DNA of 25,324 bases from a virus. A model generated the notes under the pieces. That model ran no database searches, was not told where the DNA came from, and worked only from the letters and a program-made list of their open reading frames with translations. Of this stretch, positions 7,349 through 16,128 are shown in pieces. The position numbers and the translations under genes are program-made. The stretch is from IMG/VR virus record IMGVR_UViG_3300042565_002595, positions 1 through 25,324 of that record. One strand, given 5' to 3'. Each line of letters starts with the position of its first letter. The stretch's first letter is position 1.

Positions 7349-8827
7349 ATGCCAGAAGACAAGACGCTGAGTCAGTTACTGGTTGACATTGATGTAACCG
7401 GAAACGAGCTGATACCGTTTTTAGACGTGGGTGCAACACCCCCTAATAAGCTAGTAACTATCAATACGATTACTGCTAAGACTATTGCCGCTCACAAGGC
7501 AGAAGAAAATCCCCACCCGGAGTATTTGACCAATACAGAAGTCATTTCTTTATATGTTCCAGTCCGTAACAATAGTGGCGCGACAATTGGCAAAGGTGTG
7601 CCTGTTTATCCGACAGGTTCTAGCGGCACGACAATTACTATCGCCCCAGCAGATGCTTCTGCTGCAGCTACAGCATCCCGCACGTTAGGACTGACTTATC
7701 AATCAATTCCCAATAATACTAACGGCTTGGTAATTGCCGTTGGGCCGCTTGAGGGGCTTAATACATCAACATTAACCGAAGGCGCAATTATTTATCTTAG
7801 TGAGACAACTGGTGCGATGACAACCACCAGGCCACCGGCACCGGCGCATAGTGTCGTGTTGGGTTATTGTATTAAACAAGCATCGGGTACGGCTGGCATT
7901 GTTGATGTAAAGGTTGATAATGGGCTGGAGTTGGAGGAGCTGCATGATGTACTAATTGCTGCAAAAACGCCAGGGCAGGCATTCATTGTGGCTGCCAATG
8001 GCCTGTGGGAAAATCGCTTTTTGTTGGCGGCTGATCTTAGCGATGCCGGGGCCACGGGCCTAGATGTGATCAAGGCTGCAAATCAAGCGGCAGCTCGAAC
8101 GGCGCTTGGTCTAGGGTCAGCCTCAACTGCAGCGACAACGGAGTTCGCCTCGGCAGCGCAGGGCGTAAGCGGAGGGAATGCGCATGACCATAATGGCGGT
8201 GACGGGGCACAGATTGCCTACGGCAGCCTGTCAGGCCTGCCCCCCCTCGGCACAGCTGCAGCTGCCAACACGACCGATTTCGCCCCGGCGGCGCAGGGCG
8301 TAAGCGGAGGGAATGCGCATGACCATAATGGCGGTGACGGGGCACAGATCGCCTACGGCAGCCTGTCAGGCCTGCCAACCCTCCCCGCTGCTGCCAATGT
8401 TGCCCCGCAACCCCTCGGCGCTGTTGCGACGATCGGCACCAGCCCGCAGTACGCTCTGGCAGATCACGGTCACCAGCGGGACACCATTCCGTTGGTGGTC
8501 AATCTGTCTGGCAGCCAGAGTGATCCAATCGCAGCAAACACGATCGAGCGGTTCAGGTTCCAGTGGCCTGCGCAGATTTTGGAATCGGAGCTCATTGCGG
8601 AAACTGTAGCGTCAGGAGCAGCGTTTGAAGTAAACGCCAGATTGAACACCAACTCAATCTATAGCGTCCGCCCACAGATTGCGATAGGGAACACCATAGG
8701 CACCGGCGGCACGCTAGCGATCACAACTGCAGCGGCCGGCGATATTCTGCGATTCGATATATCTCAGGCTGCGGGCGGGTGCCGAAATGCTCAGTTATAC
8801 CTGACCGTGCGGAGGACCGACACATGA
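7349..8827 (+). CDS. Fibre-like structural protein with internal repeats
   Basis: This 492-residue protein has a good GGAGG ribosome binding site upstream. Residues 1-55 look like a capsid/tail-binding N-terminal region (TLSQLLVDIDVTGNELIPFL). Residues about 65-190 form a beta-rich domain found in many phage fibre-like proteins (VRNNSGATIGKGVPVYPTG). Residues about 235-345 are Ala/Gly-rich and contain two nearly identical repeats with AQGVSGGNAHDHNGGDGAQI. The C-terminal 100 residues form a beta-rich domain that may bind a receptor or trimerise. Because it sits between head and tail genes it may be a head fibre rather than a tail fibre. The DNA becomes GC-rich from about 8040, matching the repeat region. 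Confidence 0.7.
   Translation: MPEDKTLSQLLVDIDVTGNELIPFLDVGATPPNKLVTINTITAKTIAAHKAEENPHPEYLTNTEVISLYVPVRNNSGATIGKGVPVYPTGSSGTTITIAPADASAAATASRTLGLTYQSIPNNTNGLVIAVGPLEGLNTSTLTEGAIIYLSETTGAMTTTRPPAPAHSVVLGYCIKQASGTAGIVDVKVDNGLELEELHDVLIAAKTPGQAFIVAANGLWENRFLLAADLSDAGATGLDVIKAANQAAARTALGLGSASTAATTEFASAAQGVSGGNAHDHNGGDGAQIAYGSLSGLPPLGTAAAANTTDFAPAAQGVSGGNAHDHNGGDGAQIAYGSLSGLPTLPAAANVAPQPLGAVATIGTSPQYALADHGHQRDTIPLVVNLSGSQSDPIAANTIERFRFQWPAQILESELIAETVASGAAFEVNARLNTNSIYSVRPQIAIGNTIGTGGTLAITTAAAGDILRFDISQAAGGCRNAQLYLTVRRTDT
8156..8376 (+). repeat. 135-bp-period tandem repeat in the fibre gene
   Basis: Copies at 8156-8241 and 8291-8376 are 86 bp long and differ at one base (agattgcc versus agatcgcc). 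The period of 135 bp is 45 codons, so the repeat stays in frame and encodes the HDHNGG segment twice. The near-identity suggests a recent duplication or ongoing gene conversion. Confidence 0.92.
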
Positions 8828-9498
8828 ACAATCAAAATTTTGTGCGGTTTGACCAACAGACCGGAGCGATCCTGAGCTATCCGAGGCTGGACGACGGCCC
8901 TGTACTGGGCCTCGATTCGCGCTATATAGTGCTCCGTGTTGTGCGCGATCCTGTCCCATCGGTCGGCCCGGGCCAACAGGCCAGCCAGACTCGCTCGGTG
9001 GACGTGGAGGCCCGCGAATTGCGATGGGGCTGGAGCGTGGTGGACCTGTCGCCACCACCACCGGAGCCGCCGAACTATCTAGCGTTCTACGATGCCCTGT
9101 TGGCCAGCCAGGTGTATGGCGCCGTGGTGACCACGACGGGGAAGAGCGGCGATCAGGCCGCCGCTATGACGGTGTTTCTCGGTGCCATTCAAGACGCGTT
9201 GAACAGCCGCGAGAACCGCCTTGCATTGCAACAGGCAATTTGGCTGCTTCTGGATGCGCTTCAGGATCAGCTCAATGCCACCAGCCTGTCGGAACTGCAT
9301 GGACTGATGGAATTGCATCATCTGTCAAATATCTATAGCTTATTCCCGATGCCACCGGCAGAGACGGTGGGGCAGACATGGACCGACCCGATCGGCCTGG
9401 AATGGGTGGTAGTTCAGGCCCGTGACGGCCATGGCCAATTTATGGCCGATGACCCAGCGACGCCCGAGCGGGAATCCCTGGTGTGGGAGAAAGTTTGA
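8824..9498 (+). CDS. Unknown protein of the fibre module, possible fibre chaperone
   Basis: This 224-residue product is not recognised. The start at 8824 was chosen over an upstream in-frame codon because GGAGG lies nine bases before it and the ATGA overlaps the preceding stop. The N-terminal part has beta-rich phrases (RLDDGPVLGLDSRYIVLRVV), then a Pro run (SPPPPEPP at about 80-87), then a helical section (residues 90-165) and a final beta/Trp-containing part (EWVVVQARDGHGQFM). Its position just after the fibre gene suggests an accessory or assembly factor for that fibre. That is inference from location only. Confidence 0.7.
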   Translation: MNNQNFVRFDQQTGAILSYPRLDDGPVLGLDSRYIVLRVVRDPVPSVGPGQQASQTRSVDVEARELRWGWSVVDLSPPPPEPPNYLAFYDALLASQVYGAVVTTTGKSGDQAAAMTVFLGAIQDALNSRENRLALQQAIWLLLDALQDQLNATSLSELHGLMELHHLSNIYSLFPMPPAETVGQTWTDPIGLEWVVVQARDGHGQFMADDPATPERESLVWEKV

Positions 9499-10328
9499 TG
9501 GGAATTATTTGGATTAGGGGAGGAAGTTTTGTTTCTTACATCGGTCCTGTTCAGGACTTCATAGATCGACAGATCGCCGCTGATGTAGCGGCGGGCAACA
9601 CCATGGGCTTGGAAGTTGAAGTGCGTAATGCTTATGACGTGTTTATCCGTGACTCGATCAACGCTGGGGACCTAGGCACCAGCGGCGGCGTATTAAGCCA
9701 GGCGAACAGCATTATGAAAGCAACTGTCCCTATGTGCGGAGCCCGCACTTTACAGGGCTGCTTGGTGCCGCTGGTGGGGCCTTCGCCGACCCGATTCGGT
9801 ACTGCTGCGGGATGGAACTATAACCGCAAGACCGGCCTAGCCGGGAACGGAACAGATAATTATCTGAATAGCAATCGACTTACCACTAGCGATCCACAAG
9901 ACAACTGTTCTTTGGGCGTTTACGTAACTACTGCGGCAACTTTATCGGGTAGGGCTTTAATAGGATATGCTGGTGGCTCAGGAGAAACAGCAATTTTTGA
10001 TACCATTGCTCCATTTCGTCTACGGGGCACCGCAACTACGGGGCTCTCTATCTTTGGTGTTGCCGGGTTTCTTGGTGCATCAAGGTCAGCAGCAACAAGT
10101 TATTCTTACAGACTTAATCAAAACACGGCTTCTGTCAATAATACATCAGCAACGCCCCCCGCAGTTAATATGTCTGTTTTTTCGAGAACATCTGCATCTG
10201 GTGTCTTAGGCAGTAACCCTGCAAACGCCAGAATCAGTTTTTATCACATAGGAGAAGCTTTGAGCCTCACGCTAGTAGACGCTCGCGTGACCACACTGAT
10301 GAACGCCATCGCGGCGGCAATCCCCTAA
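9498..10328 (+). CDS. Fibre/spike protein with lectin-like C-terminal domain
   Basis: This 276-residue protein starts at the ATG sharing one base with the previous TGA, with GGGAG upstream at 9485. The section from about residue 110 to the end resembles concanavalin-A/LamG-like domains of phage adhesins: GLAGNGTDNYLNSN, alternating strands, then ARISFYHIGEALSLTLVDAR near the C-terminus. Such proteins bind surface carbohydrates. Together with the two preceding genes it forms a three-gene fibre module between head and tail genes. No peptidase or lyase active site can be seen. Confidence 0.7.
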   Translation: MGIIWIRGGSFVSYIGPVQDFIDRQIAADVAAGNTMGLEVEVRNAYDVFIRDSINAGDLGTSGGVLSQANSIMKATVPMCGARTLQGCLVPLVGPSPTRFGTAAGWNYNRKTGLAGNGTDNYLNSNRLTTSDPQDNCSLGVYVTTAATLSGRALIGYAGGSGETAIFDTIAPFRLRGTATTGLSIFGVAGFLGASRSAATSYSYRLNQNTASVNNTSATPPAVNMSVFSRTSASGVLGSNPANARISFYHIGEALSLTLVDARVTTLMNAIAAAIP

Positions 10329-10345
10329 CACCCCCTTGCGTCCCC

Positions 10346-10813
10346 ATGACCGCACCAGGCCCATCAAAAACAGAGCAAATCCTTACAGCAATTGAAACAC
10401 TGCTGGCGCCAACGTATGGGATCAAAAAGGATAACCTTGCAAAGCCGCGAATTTATCGCGGGCGACCAGAAGCAGTCGCCAGGCCTGAATTGCCAGCACT
10501 AATAATCGATGCGGTTCAAGAACTGTCGGATTCTAACGTAACCAATTGCCGAATTTTTCGTACCTTACTCCTTAGAATCTGTATCCATGTGCAAGGTGAT
10601 GCCGCAAGTCGTGCCGCTGATCCGATTCGTTGCAGCATTCATAGCCTCCTATTCAGTGACCAGCATCTAGGCGGGTTGACCACGCGGCTCAGATGCAGCG
10701 AACGCCGCGCAGCGGTTGACTGGGACGATCTACCAGGCGACAACTCGCCTGGAGTCGTGAATTTGTTCTATGAGTACGACTTCACTACACTTGAAGGGGA
10801 CCTGACACAGTAG
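10346..10813 (+). CDS. Putative tail terminator/minor tail protein (gpU-like)
   Basis: This 155-residue protein has the order typical of tail terminators: a leading helix (TEQILTAIETLLAP), strands around LPALIIDAVQE, a strand rich in Leu/Ile/Arg (IFRTLLLRICIHVQG), then a helix (ADPIRCSIHSLLFSD) and a closing beta segment ending FFYEYDF-like (VVNLFYEYDFTTLEGD). In lambda-like phages this protein caps the finished tail tube and joins it to the head. The gene lies two genes before the tail tube protein, as expected. No strong ribosome binding site is seen. Confidence 0.65.
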   Translation: MTAPGPSKTEQILTAIETLLAPTYGIKKDNLAKPRIYRGRPEAVARPELPALIIDAVQELSDSNVTNCRIFRTLLLRICIHVQGDAASRAADPIRCSIHSLLFSDQHLGGLTTRLRCSERRAAVDWDDLPGDNSPGVVNLFYEYDFTTLEGDLTQ

Positions 10814-10819
10814 TGGGCT

Positions 10820-11020
10820 ATGCGCCACGTTGCCCAGTCACCACCGGAACCACCGCCGATGCCAACCCATGCCGGTCGGTATGTGTTGGGCAATGGCGCT
10901 TGGGATCGGACCGATGAGGATGCTACGCCGGCTGAGGAGACTCCGGCGGCTGTAAATCCCATTGAGCCGTCGCCGGCCATTCCGCAGGCTATTGATCCTG
11001 CCCCACAATCTGAGGAATAA
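10820..11020 (+). CDS. Small Pro/Glu-rich protein of unknown function
   Basis: This 66-residue frame fills the gap between the tail terminator and tail tube genes, starting seven bases after one stop and ending two bases before the next start. The protein is rich in Pro, Ala and Glu (SPPEPPPMPT, ATPAEETPAAVNP, SPAIPQ) and is probably disordered, with a short AGRYVLGNGAWDR motif in the middle. There is no clear ribosome binding site. The tight packing supports a real gene; the function is unknown. Confidence 0.5.
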   Translation: MRHVAQSPPEPPPMPTHAGRYVLGNGAWDRTDEDATPAEETPAAVNPIEPSPAIPQAIDPAPQSEE

Positions 11021-11022
11021 CC

Positions 11023-11958
11023 ATGTATCTGACGAATCTTGCGCTACTGACGTACGCACCAGAATCAACGTATGGCGTGGCGCCAACCAGTGGTTATGTG
11101 CCGCTGATGGTGTTGGCTGATCCCGATTGGTCGCCCATGGAAGGCGATACATTGGAAACGGATCTGATTTTGCCGTATTACACCGGAAATCGGCAAGTCA
11201 ACATCAATCGATTTCAGACCTTTACTTTCCAGGTGCAGCATAGCGGTAGCGGTGTTGCCGGTACGGCTGTTAATTGGGCTGGGTTATTTCCGGCTTGTAA
11301 AGTGCTGGAAACGATTGTAACCAGCAGCGCAACCTATACCTCAGCGGCCAGCACGGCTTCTAGTGTGACCCTGCGATGGTCGCTGATTAAATCGGATGGT
11401 ACCGCTTCGCTGATTCATCAAATGACCGGAGCGCGAGGCAATCCAAGCCTCACGGCAAATAATAACCAACATGGTACAGTACAGTTTGAAATGACAGGGT
11501 TGTATAGCAACCCAACCGACGGAGGCGCTATTTCTACCGCAAGTTACACAAATCAAGCGGTTTCTTATCCGATTATCAATACTGCTACTGTCACTGTTAA
11601 TTCTGTATCGGTATGTCTTGAGTCTTTTGAATTCAACATGGGCAACGAAGTCGTTTTTACTTCAAGGGCAGGTTGTAGCCCTCAAGTGTTAATTACGAAT
11701 TCAAAGCCTTCAGGTTCTATCACGATTGAACAGAAGGCAATGGCATCGCAAGACTTGTCGTTGTTGTCTACCAGCGGATTGACGTATCCGATTTCTGTGG
11801 TGAATGCCTCAGGCGGTACTGGCAATACGCAAGCCGTCAATATTGCGGCGGCATCGTTTGGCCGCCCCAGCTACTCAGCCGGTAATGATAAGGTATTGCT
11901 TCGCACGTTGCCGTTTACGGCTACTGGAGCTACACCATGGTCGATCGTGCATACTTGA
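11023..11958 (+). CDS. Major tail tube protein
   Basis: This 311-residue beta-rich protein has features of siphovirus tail tube proteins: an N-terminal phrase common to them (LALLTYAPESTYGVAPTSG), a long loop with ETDLILPYYTGN, a FTFQVQHSG strand, and a C-terminal part with SGSITIEQKA. It lies immediately upstream of the chaperone pair and tape measure, which is the standard order. It is longer than the lambda homologue (246 residues), leaving room for an added surface domain in the middle or C-terminal part. Confidence 0.8.
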   Translation: MYLTNLALLTYAPESTYGVAPTSGYVPLMVLADPDWSPMEGDTLETDLILPYYTGNRQVNINRFQTFTFQVQHSGSGVAGTAVNWAGLFPACKVLETIVTSSATYTSAASTASSVTLRWSLIKSDGTASLIHQMTGARGNPSLTANNNQHGTVQFEMTGLYSNPTDGGAISTASYTNQAVSYPIINTATVTVNSVSVCLESFEFNMGNEVVFTSRAGCSPQVLITNSKPSGSITIEQKAMASQDLSLLSTSGLTYPISVVNASGGTGNTQAVNIAAASFGRPSYSAGNDKVLLRTLPFTATGATPWSIVHT

Positions 11959-11988
11959 TCTGTTTATCCTCATCCAACATTCTGAATC

Positions 11989-12405
11989 ATGACAATGCCT
12001 TTTTTTCTTGACGATGATGGCTATTACTGGACAATAAGATTTCAGGCTCCTGTAGACAGCGATGTTCATGTGTTGGAGCAGGAAGTTTTTTTCAAACGAC
12101 TCGGTAATGCTCGCACCAAAGAGATTATGCGTCTAGCGGTTGAGAAAAATAAGCATTTTCAGGAAACTGGCGAGATGCCTACTGATGATTTGCTTTCTGA
12201 TGAAGCACTGGCAGATGAGATTTTGGGCGGCTGGCGCACAATGAAAAGTCGCGCCGGTGAGGAGATCGCCTACACCGAGCAATCGAGATCTCGTTTTCTT
12301 GATTGTGAGGGTATCCCAGCGGCCATCGTGACGGCTTGGTACGAGTCAAAGCGAGCACGTACGGAGGGAAACTTCGAGGCGCCGCCCGCTTTATCTGGAA
12401 GCTAA
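11989..12405 (+). CDS. Tail assembly chaperone G-like protein
   Basis: This 138-residue protein is the upstream partner of a G/T chaperone pair. It begins MTMPFFLDDDGYYWTIRFQA, followed by a beta-strand and helix layout and ESKRAR near the end. Lambda gpG is 140 residues. The gene ends at TAA 12403-12405, but a GGGAAAC heptamer at 12366-12372 in the correct phase allows a fraction of ribosomes to move into the -1 frame and make a G-T fusion. These proteins bind the tape measure and recruit tail tube subunits but are absent from the mature particle. Confidence 0.8.
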   Translation: MTMPFFLDDDGYYWTIRFQAPVDSDVHVLEQEVFFKRLGNARTKEIMRLAVEKNKHFQETGEMPTDDLLSDEALADEILGGWRTMKSRAGEEIAYTEQSRSRFLDCEGIPAAIVTAWYESKRARTEGNFEAPPALSGS

Positions 12406-12725
12406 GTCAGGCGCCGGACGTAGAGGCCCAGCAGGCGGGGCAAGACCTCGCCGCCGATGCCTTGGGAGTAACTGGTCTGCCCCCTGTGGCACCATCAGAG
12501 CCTGAGCGATTTGGGCTGTATCCAGAGACATGGGAAACCGTCGTATGGTTCCAGCGATTGCAAACACAATGGCGGCATGGATCACATGGGCCGACGGGAC
12601 TAGACTATGGTGTAGCGCTACAGATGTTTACCTTGTATCAAGTTGAAGATTCACGCGAGCTGTTAGGTGATCTTCGGATCATGGAAAATGAATGGCTCGC
12701 TTGTATTTATGAGGAGGTTAATTGA
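12309..12725 (+). CDS. T-like extension of the chaperone (DUF1799), reached by -1 frameshift
   Basis: This frame opens after a TGA at 12306-12308 and ends at 12725. From position 12372 on it encodes 117 codons with the DUF1799 pattern: FGLYPETWETVVWFQRLQTQ, GPTGLDYGV and the C-terminal DLRIMENEW. It has no good start of its own: the only one near its beginning is a TTG at 12336 without a ribosome binding site. It is -1 relative to the G-like gene, so the expected product is a 245-residue fusion of G residues 1-128 with this part. That mirrors lambda gpGT. Confidence 0.82.
   Translation, partial: GYPSGHRDGLVRVKASTYGGKLRGAARFIWKLSQAPDVEAQQAGQDLAADALGVTGLPPVAPSEPERFGLYPETWETVVWFQRLQTQWRHGSHGPTGLDYGVALQMFTLYQVEDSRELLGDLRIMENEWLACIYEEVN
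12366..12372 (+). other. GGGAAAC slippery heptamer for -1 ribosomal frameshifting
   Basis: In the G-like frame the bases read G GGA AAC, which fits the X XXY YYZ rule. Lambda uses GGGAAAG at the same place. After slippage the codons are GGG AAA and then CTT in the T frame. Two copies of GGCGCC at 12378-12383 and 12410-12415 could pair to form a stem five bases downstream, though the loop would be 26 nt. Confidence 0.85.
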
Positions 12726-15667
12726 TGGCGACTACATTTGATGCGATTCTGCGGATTGGTGCTCGTGTCCAAGGTGTTGGAGATGTGCGAGCATTATCCG
12801 CTGCTATGCGGCAGGTTGCGGATGAAACTAGGCAGGTAGCAGCGTTAGAACGGGCTCAGGCCAACCTGGCACGGGTTCTACTTGATAACCAGAAGGCAGC
12901 AGCAGCGACAGAACGTGAGCGTGCAGCCTTTGCTACGCAGAGACTGCAGCTTAGTCTCAAGGTGGCGGAGACTGAATATGCAGCGACAATCAAACAGTTA
13001 GCAGCGCAGAAGGAATTACAGGCTGCCCAGGTAAAAGCTGCGGCTGATCGTGTGCGTGCTGCTGATGCAGCAATGAAGCAAGCATTGGTCACCACCAACG
13101 AGATGCGATCGGAAAAAAAAGCAGCGGAAGAGAATTTACGAGTACAAATACAGAAAGCTAAAGCACAATATGAATCAATAGGCAATCTAAAGCAAATTGC
13201 GCAACTTGAGCACCAAGCGACTATTGCTGCTGCCCAAGGGGCAGAAGCGGCAAATAGACGTGCTCAAGCCACAGCCTCTAAGGCAAAAGCAGATGCTCAA
13301 ACATTTGCCGCATTTAGGGAAATGGACAGGGAAACCCAAAGGCGGCAAACAGAAGCTGTTAAAGTACAAGCGGCTTCTCAGCAGCGGATGCTGGAGGGAA
13401 TGCAATCAGTCAAAAGTATGGCGCTGGGTGCAGCTGCGGCACTAGGTGCATTCAGTGCTGTACAAGTTGGAGGAAACATTATTGCTGCTGGACAAGAAGC
13501 AGAATTGACGCGGCGACGCATTAATGCCGTTGCCGGAGGACTAGGAGAAGTGGCTGGTGTTTATGCAATTGCAGCAAGAGGCGCCAATGAATTTGCCATT
13601 GCAAACATTGATTCGCAAGTCGCGGTTGCAAATTTATATAACAGATTGCGTCCGATGGGCGTTTCATTGGAGCAAATTGAAACGGTATATAATGGCGTCA
13701 ATAAAGCTGTTTTATTGGGTGGCCTTAGTTCTTATGACGCTACTGAAGCATTTAGACAGCTTAGTCAGGCGATGGGATCGGGAAGGCTACAAGGTGATGA
13801 ATTGCGCTCATTGATGGAGCGCATGCCGGCGATTGGTGTTGCATTGGCAAAGGTACTAAATGTATCAGTAGGAGAAATTAAGAAATTAGGCGCAGATGGA
13901 AAGCTTACTACTGATGTAATCATAAAGGCTACACAAGAACTAGCAAAGCTACAACCGCCTGAGCCTACCCCAGTACAGCGCTACACCGCTGCTGTTAAAG
14001 ACCTTTCTACAGCATTAGGTGAAGAGCTGTTGCCGCAAATTACACCGACAATCCAAGGCCTAACAAGTCTTGTTAATTCGTTTGCAAAAAATACCGAACA
14101 TATAATGGATGTAGTTGCATTGCCTTCGATTGGATTGGCGAAGATATTTGCCGGATTGATGGGGGTTATTCGTGGTGAGCCGGAAGTAGCTTTAGCAGAA
14201 TGGAGAAAAATTGATGAGATTGCGCAGCAGGCAAAGATAGGAGCCATAAATCGCAAGTTAGCCGAAGAAGGCGCTGCTACTGCTATAGGGAACTACAGCG
14301 CTTCTGCTGTTGCCGCTGTTGCCGCTGCTAGACAAGCTGCCAATGTGGCTTCAGAGAAAGCAGCAGCCGAAGCAGCAGTTGAAGAAACCAAAAACCGTCA
14401 AGTCAAACTAGAAAAAGAAATACTAGAAGCGGAACGTCAAGCCGTCGCGCTTGTTGATGTTCAATTCCAGCAAGTTGAGCGGATCAATAACGCAGCGGCT
14501 GCCAGGGCTGAAGGAATGCGCGATATGGCTCAACAAACGTTGAGTGTTGAAGAAGCGCAGATTGACGTGGCGCGGGCGATATTAGATCAAAAGATGGGCA
14601 TGGCGACAAGCGATCAGGAAAGACTAAGCATTACTCGTCAAATTGCAGAACTTGATAGACAAGCCGCACAAGCTAACTATGCTGCGACGATGGCGCAGAT
14701 TAAAGCCGAACAGCAACTAGAAAAAATTAGAGTTATGAATGCGGAAAACAACTTTGTTCGCGCCAGATCAGCCTATGATATTGCTGTAAAATTTGGCACT
14801 TTAACCGCAGATATTGCTAACAAACTGGAATCGGCAAGGAATGAGCTTAGAGCTTCAGCGGTTCAAAACGTTGCAACTGAGCGAAGCTTGGCGGCTAAGG
14901 GTACAGTTGCTGGTTATCAATTACAAGTCGCCAACATTAGATCTAATACTGCAGTAAGCCAAGCAATGCAACAACCCCTTGTTAAAAACTTTGGCATGCC
15001 AATTGCAACAGGTAATAACTTCCTTGAGATCAATGGGCGGGTGCTTAGCGGCGTTCCACAATTCGCCAAGGGTGGTCATGCCAAAGGGCCCACATTGGCC
15101 TTGATCGGTGAGGGTGGTGAAGGTGAGAGTGTGGTGCCCGATAGTAAGCGACTGGGCTTTGCGATAAATGTTCTACGTGGAATTACTGGTGCGGCTGCAA
15201 TTCCAGCATTTGCGAAGGGTGGATATATTGCAGGGGAAAATCCAGCTAATAGAGGATGGGTAACAAATTACCAGCGAAGAGGAAGTTACCCAATACTTGA
15301 CGAGTATAGCAGGCTTGTCGCAATAGCAGCGCAACGCAATAAGTCTTCCCTTGGCTTGGAGATAGAAAAGAATCAAATCGCCCGGGAGTTAGGGTTGTCT
15401 CCCGGTGTGGGCGATAAACCATTCATGGTGCCAAACTCTAGGGGATTTGGCACATCATGGAGAAGGAATGGCCAAACCGGATCTACTGGTAAGATGAGTT
15501 TTGGGACAATCAGAATCGAACCTAAAGTAACACCAATGCCTGATGGGCAAATGTGGGCGCCGCAAACAGAAATTGAACGCGTTGCTCTAGTGGTTGCTAC
15601 TCAAGCGATTGGGGCCAATAATGCCAAGCAACGGCAACCTAGCGTCAGACGTAGAGGTAGGCGATGA
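12725..15667 (+). CDS. Tail tape measure protein
   Basis: This 980-residue protein sets tail length and is ejected with the DNA. The ATG at 12725 follows AGGAGG by seven bases and shares one base with the T-frame TGA, so it is preferred to the adjacent TTG. Residues 20-215 are Ala/Gln/Arg-rich coiled coil. A hydrophobic stretch lies at about 229-254. The conserved tape-measure domain (TRRRINAVAGGLGEVAGVYA; LQGDELRSLMERMPAIGVAL) spans about residues 260-400. Coiled coil returns at 540-740, and a common C-terminal motif (FAKGGHAKGPTLALIGEGGE) is near residue 780. At roughly 0.15 nm per residue, a known rule of thumb, the tail would be about 150 nm. Codons favour A/T endings. Confidence 0.95.
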   Translation: MATTFDAILRIGARVQGVGDVRALSAAMRQVADETRQVAALERAQANLARVLLDNQKAAAATERERAAFATQRLQLSLKVAETEYAATIKQLAAQKELQAAQVKAAADRVRAADAAMKQALVTTNEMRSEKKAAEENLRVQIQKAKAQYESIGNLKQIAQLEHQATIAAAQGAEAANRRAQATASKAKADAQTFAAFREMDRETQRRQTEAVKVQAASQQRMLEGMQSVKSMALGAAAALGAFSAVQVGGNIIAAGQEAELTRRRINAVAGGLGEVAGVYAIAARGANEFAIANIDSQVAVANLYNRLRPMGVSLEQIETVYNGVNKAVLLGGLSSYDATEAFRQLSQAMGSGRLQGDELRSLMERMPAIGVALAKVLNVSVGEIKKLGADGKLTTDVIIKATQELAKLQPPEPTPVQRYTAAVKDLSTALGEELLPQITPTIQGLTSLVNSFAKNTEHIMDVVALPSIGLAKIFAGLMGVIRGEPEVALAEWRKIDEIAQQAKIGAINRKLAEEGAATAIGNYSASAVAAVAAARQAANVASEKAAAEAAVEETKNRQVKLEKEILEAERQAVALVDVQFQQVERINNAAAARAEGMRDMAQQTLSVEEAQIDVARAILDQKMGMATSDQERLSITRQIAELDRQAAQANYAATMAQIKAEQQLEKIRVMNAENNFVRARSAYDIAVKFGTLTADIANKLESARNELRASAVQNVATERSLAAKGTVAGYQLQVANIRSNTAVSQAMQQPLVKNFGMPIATGNNFLEINGRVLSGVPQFAKGGHAKGPTLALIGEGGEGESVVPDSKRLGFAINVLRGITGAAAIPAFAKGGYIAGENPANRGWVTNYQRRGSYPILDEYSRLVAIAAQRNKSSLGLEIEKNQIARELGLSPGVGDKPFMVPNSRGFGTSWRRNGQTGSTGKMSFGTIRIEPKVTPMPDGQMWAPQTEIERVALVVATQAIGANNAKQRQPSVRRRGRR

Positions 15668-16128
15668 GTTCACAGCGACCGATCTTTCTTAGAATATGGG
15701 AACCGATAAGCGGCTCTACTGTTTATAGCGTACAAAACTATTACCATTCTACGATTAGCAGCGGCGGCAACCCATATCAATTCATGGATTTTGGTGTTGA
15801 GGGGCTGGAAGCCACCGCCAGTGCTGACGCCAATGAACTCACCATCAGAATGCCGGCCCTGACAGGGGCTGTAGACGCTGCAGGACGTGGCAGCGGGCAA
15901 TACTTGGTTAGCGTCACCATCTACGCATTTGATGCTGCTACAGCCCCGGAAGCCCCCCCCCTAGGGCAAGCTACGATGGTGCAGTTCGTTGGAATGCTCA
16001 TTGGTTGGCAATTACCCAGAATGTCTGAACTGATTCTCACAGTTGGTTCCCCGTTGTCGCCGATTGATGCGCAGTTCCCGCCGGGGCGTTTTAGTTCTGG
16101 CATTATCGGAATCCCCTGCCGCCTTTGA
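15664..16128 (+). CDS. Putative distal/minor tail protein
   Basis: This 154-residue beta-rich protein overlaps the end of the tape measure gene by an ATGA. It starts with RPIFLRIWEPISGS and ends GIIGIPCRL. The middle has a repeating strand pattern with EGLEATASADANELTIRMPA. The place directly after the tape measure is where lambda-like phages encode gpM or the distal tail protein, which links tube and tip. The C-terminal Cys could join a tip Fe-S or disulfide site, but no partner cysteines are seen. Assignment is by position and general character. Confidence 0.6.
   Translation: MSSQRPIFLRIWEPISGSTVYSVQNYYHSTISSGGNPYQFMDFGVEGLEATASADANELTIRMPALTGAVDAAGRGSGQYLVSVTIYAFDAATAPEAPPLGQATMVQFVGMLIGWQLPRMSELILTVGSPLSPIDAQFPPGRFSSGIIGIPCRL

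Noticed and set aside
8779-8823. Upstream start for the gene after the fibre
   Set aside because: The extension overlaps the fibre gene and has no ribosome binding site, while the ATG at 8824 has GGAGG and an ATGA overlap.
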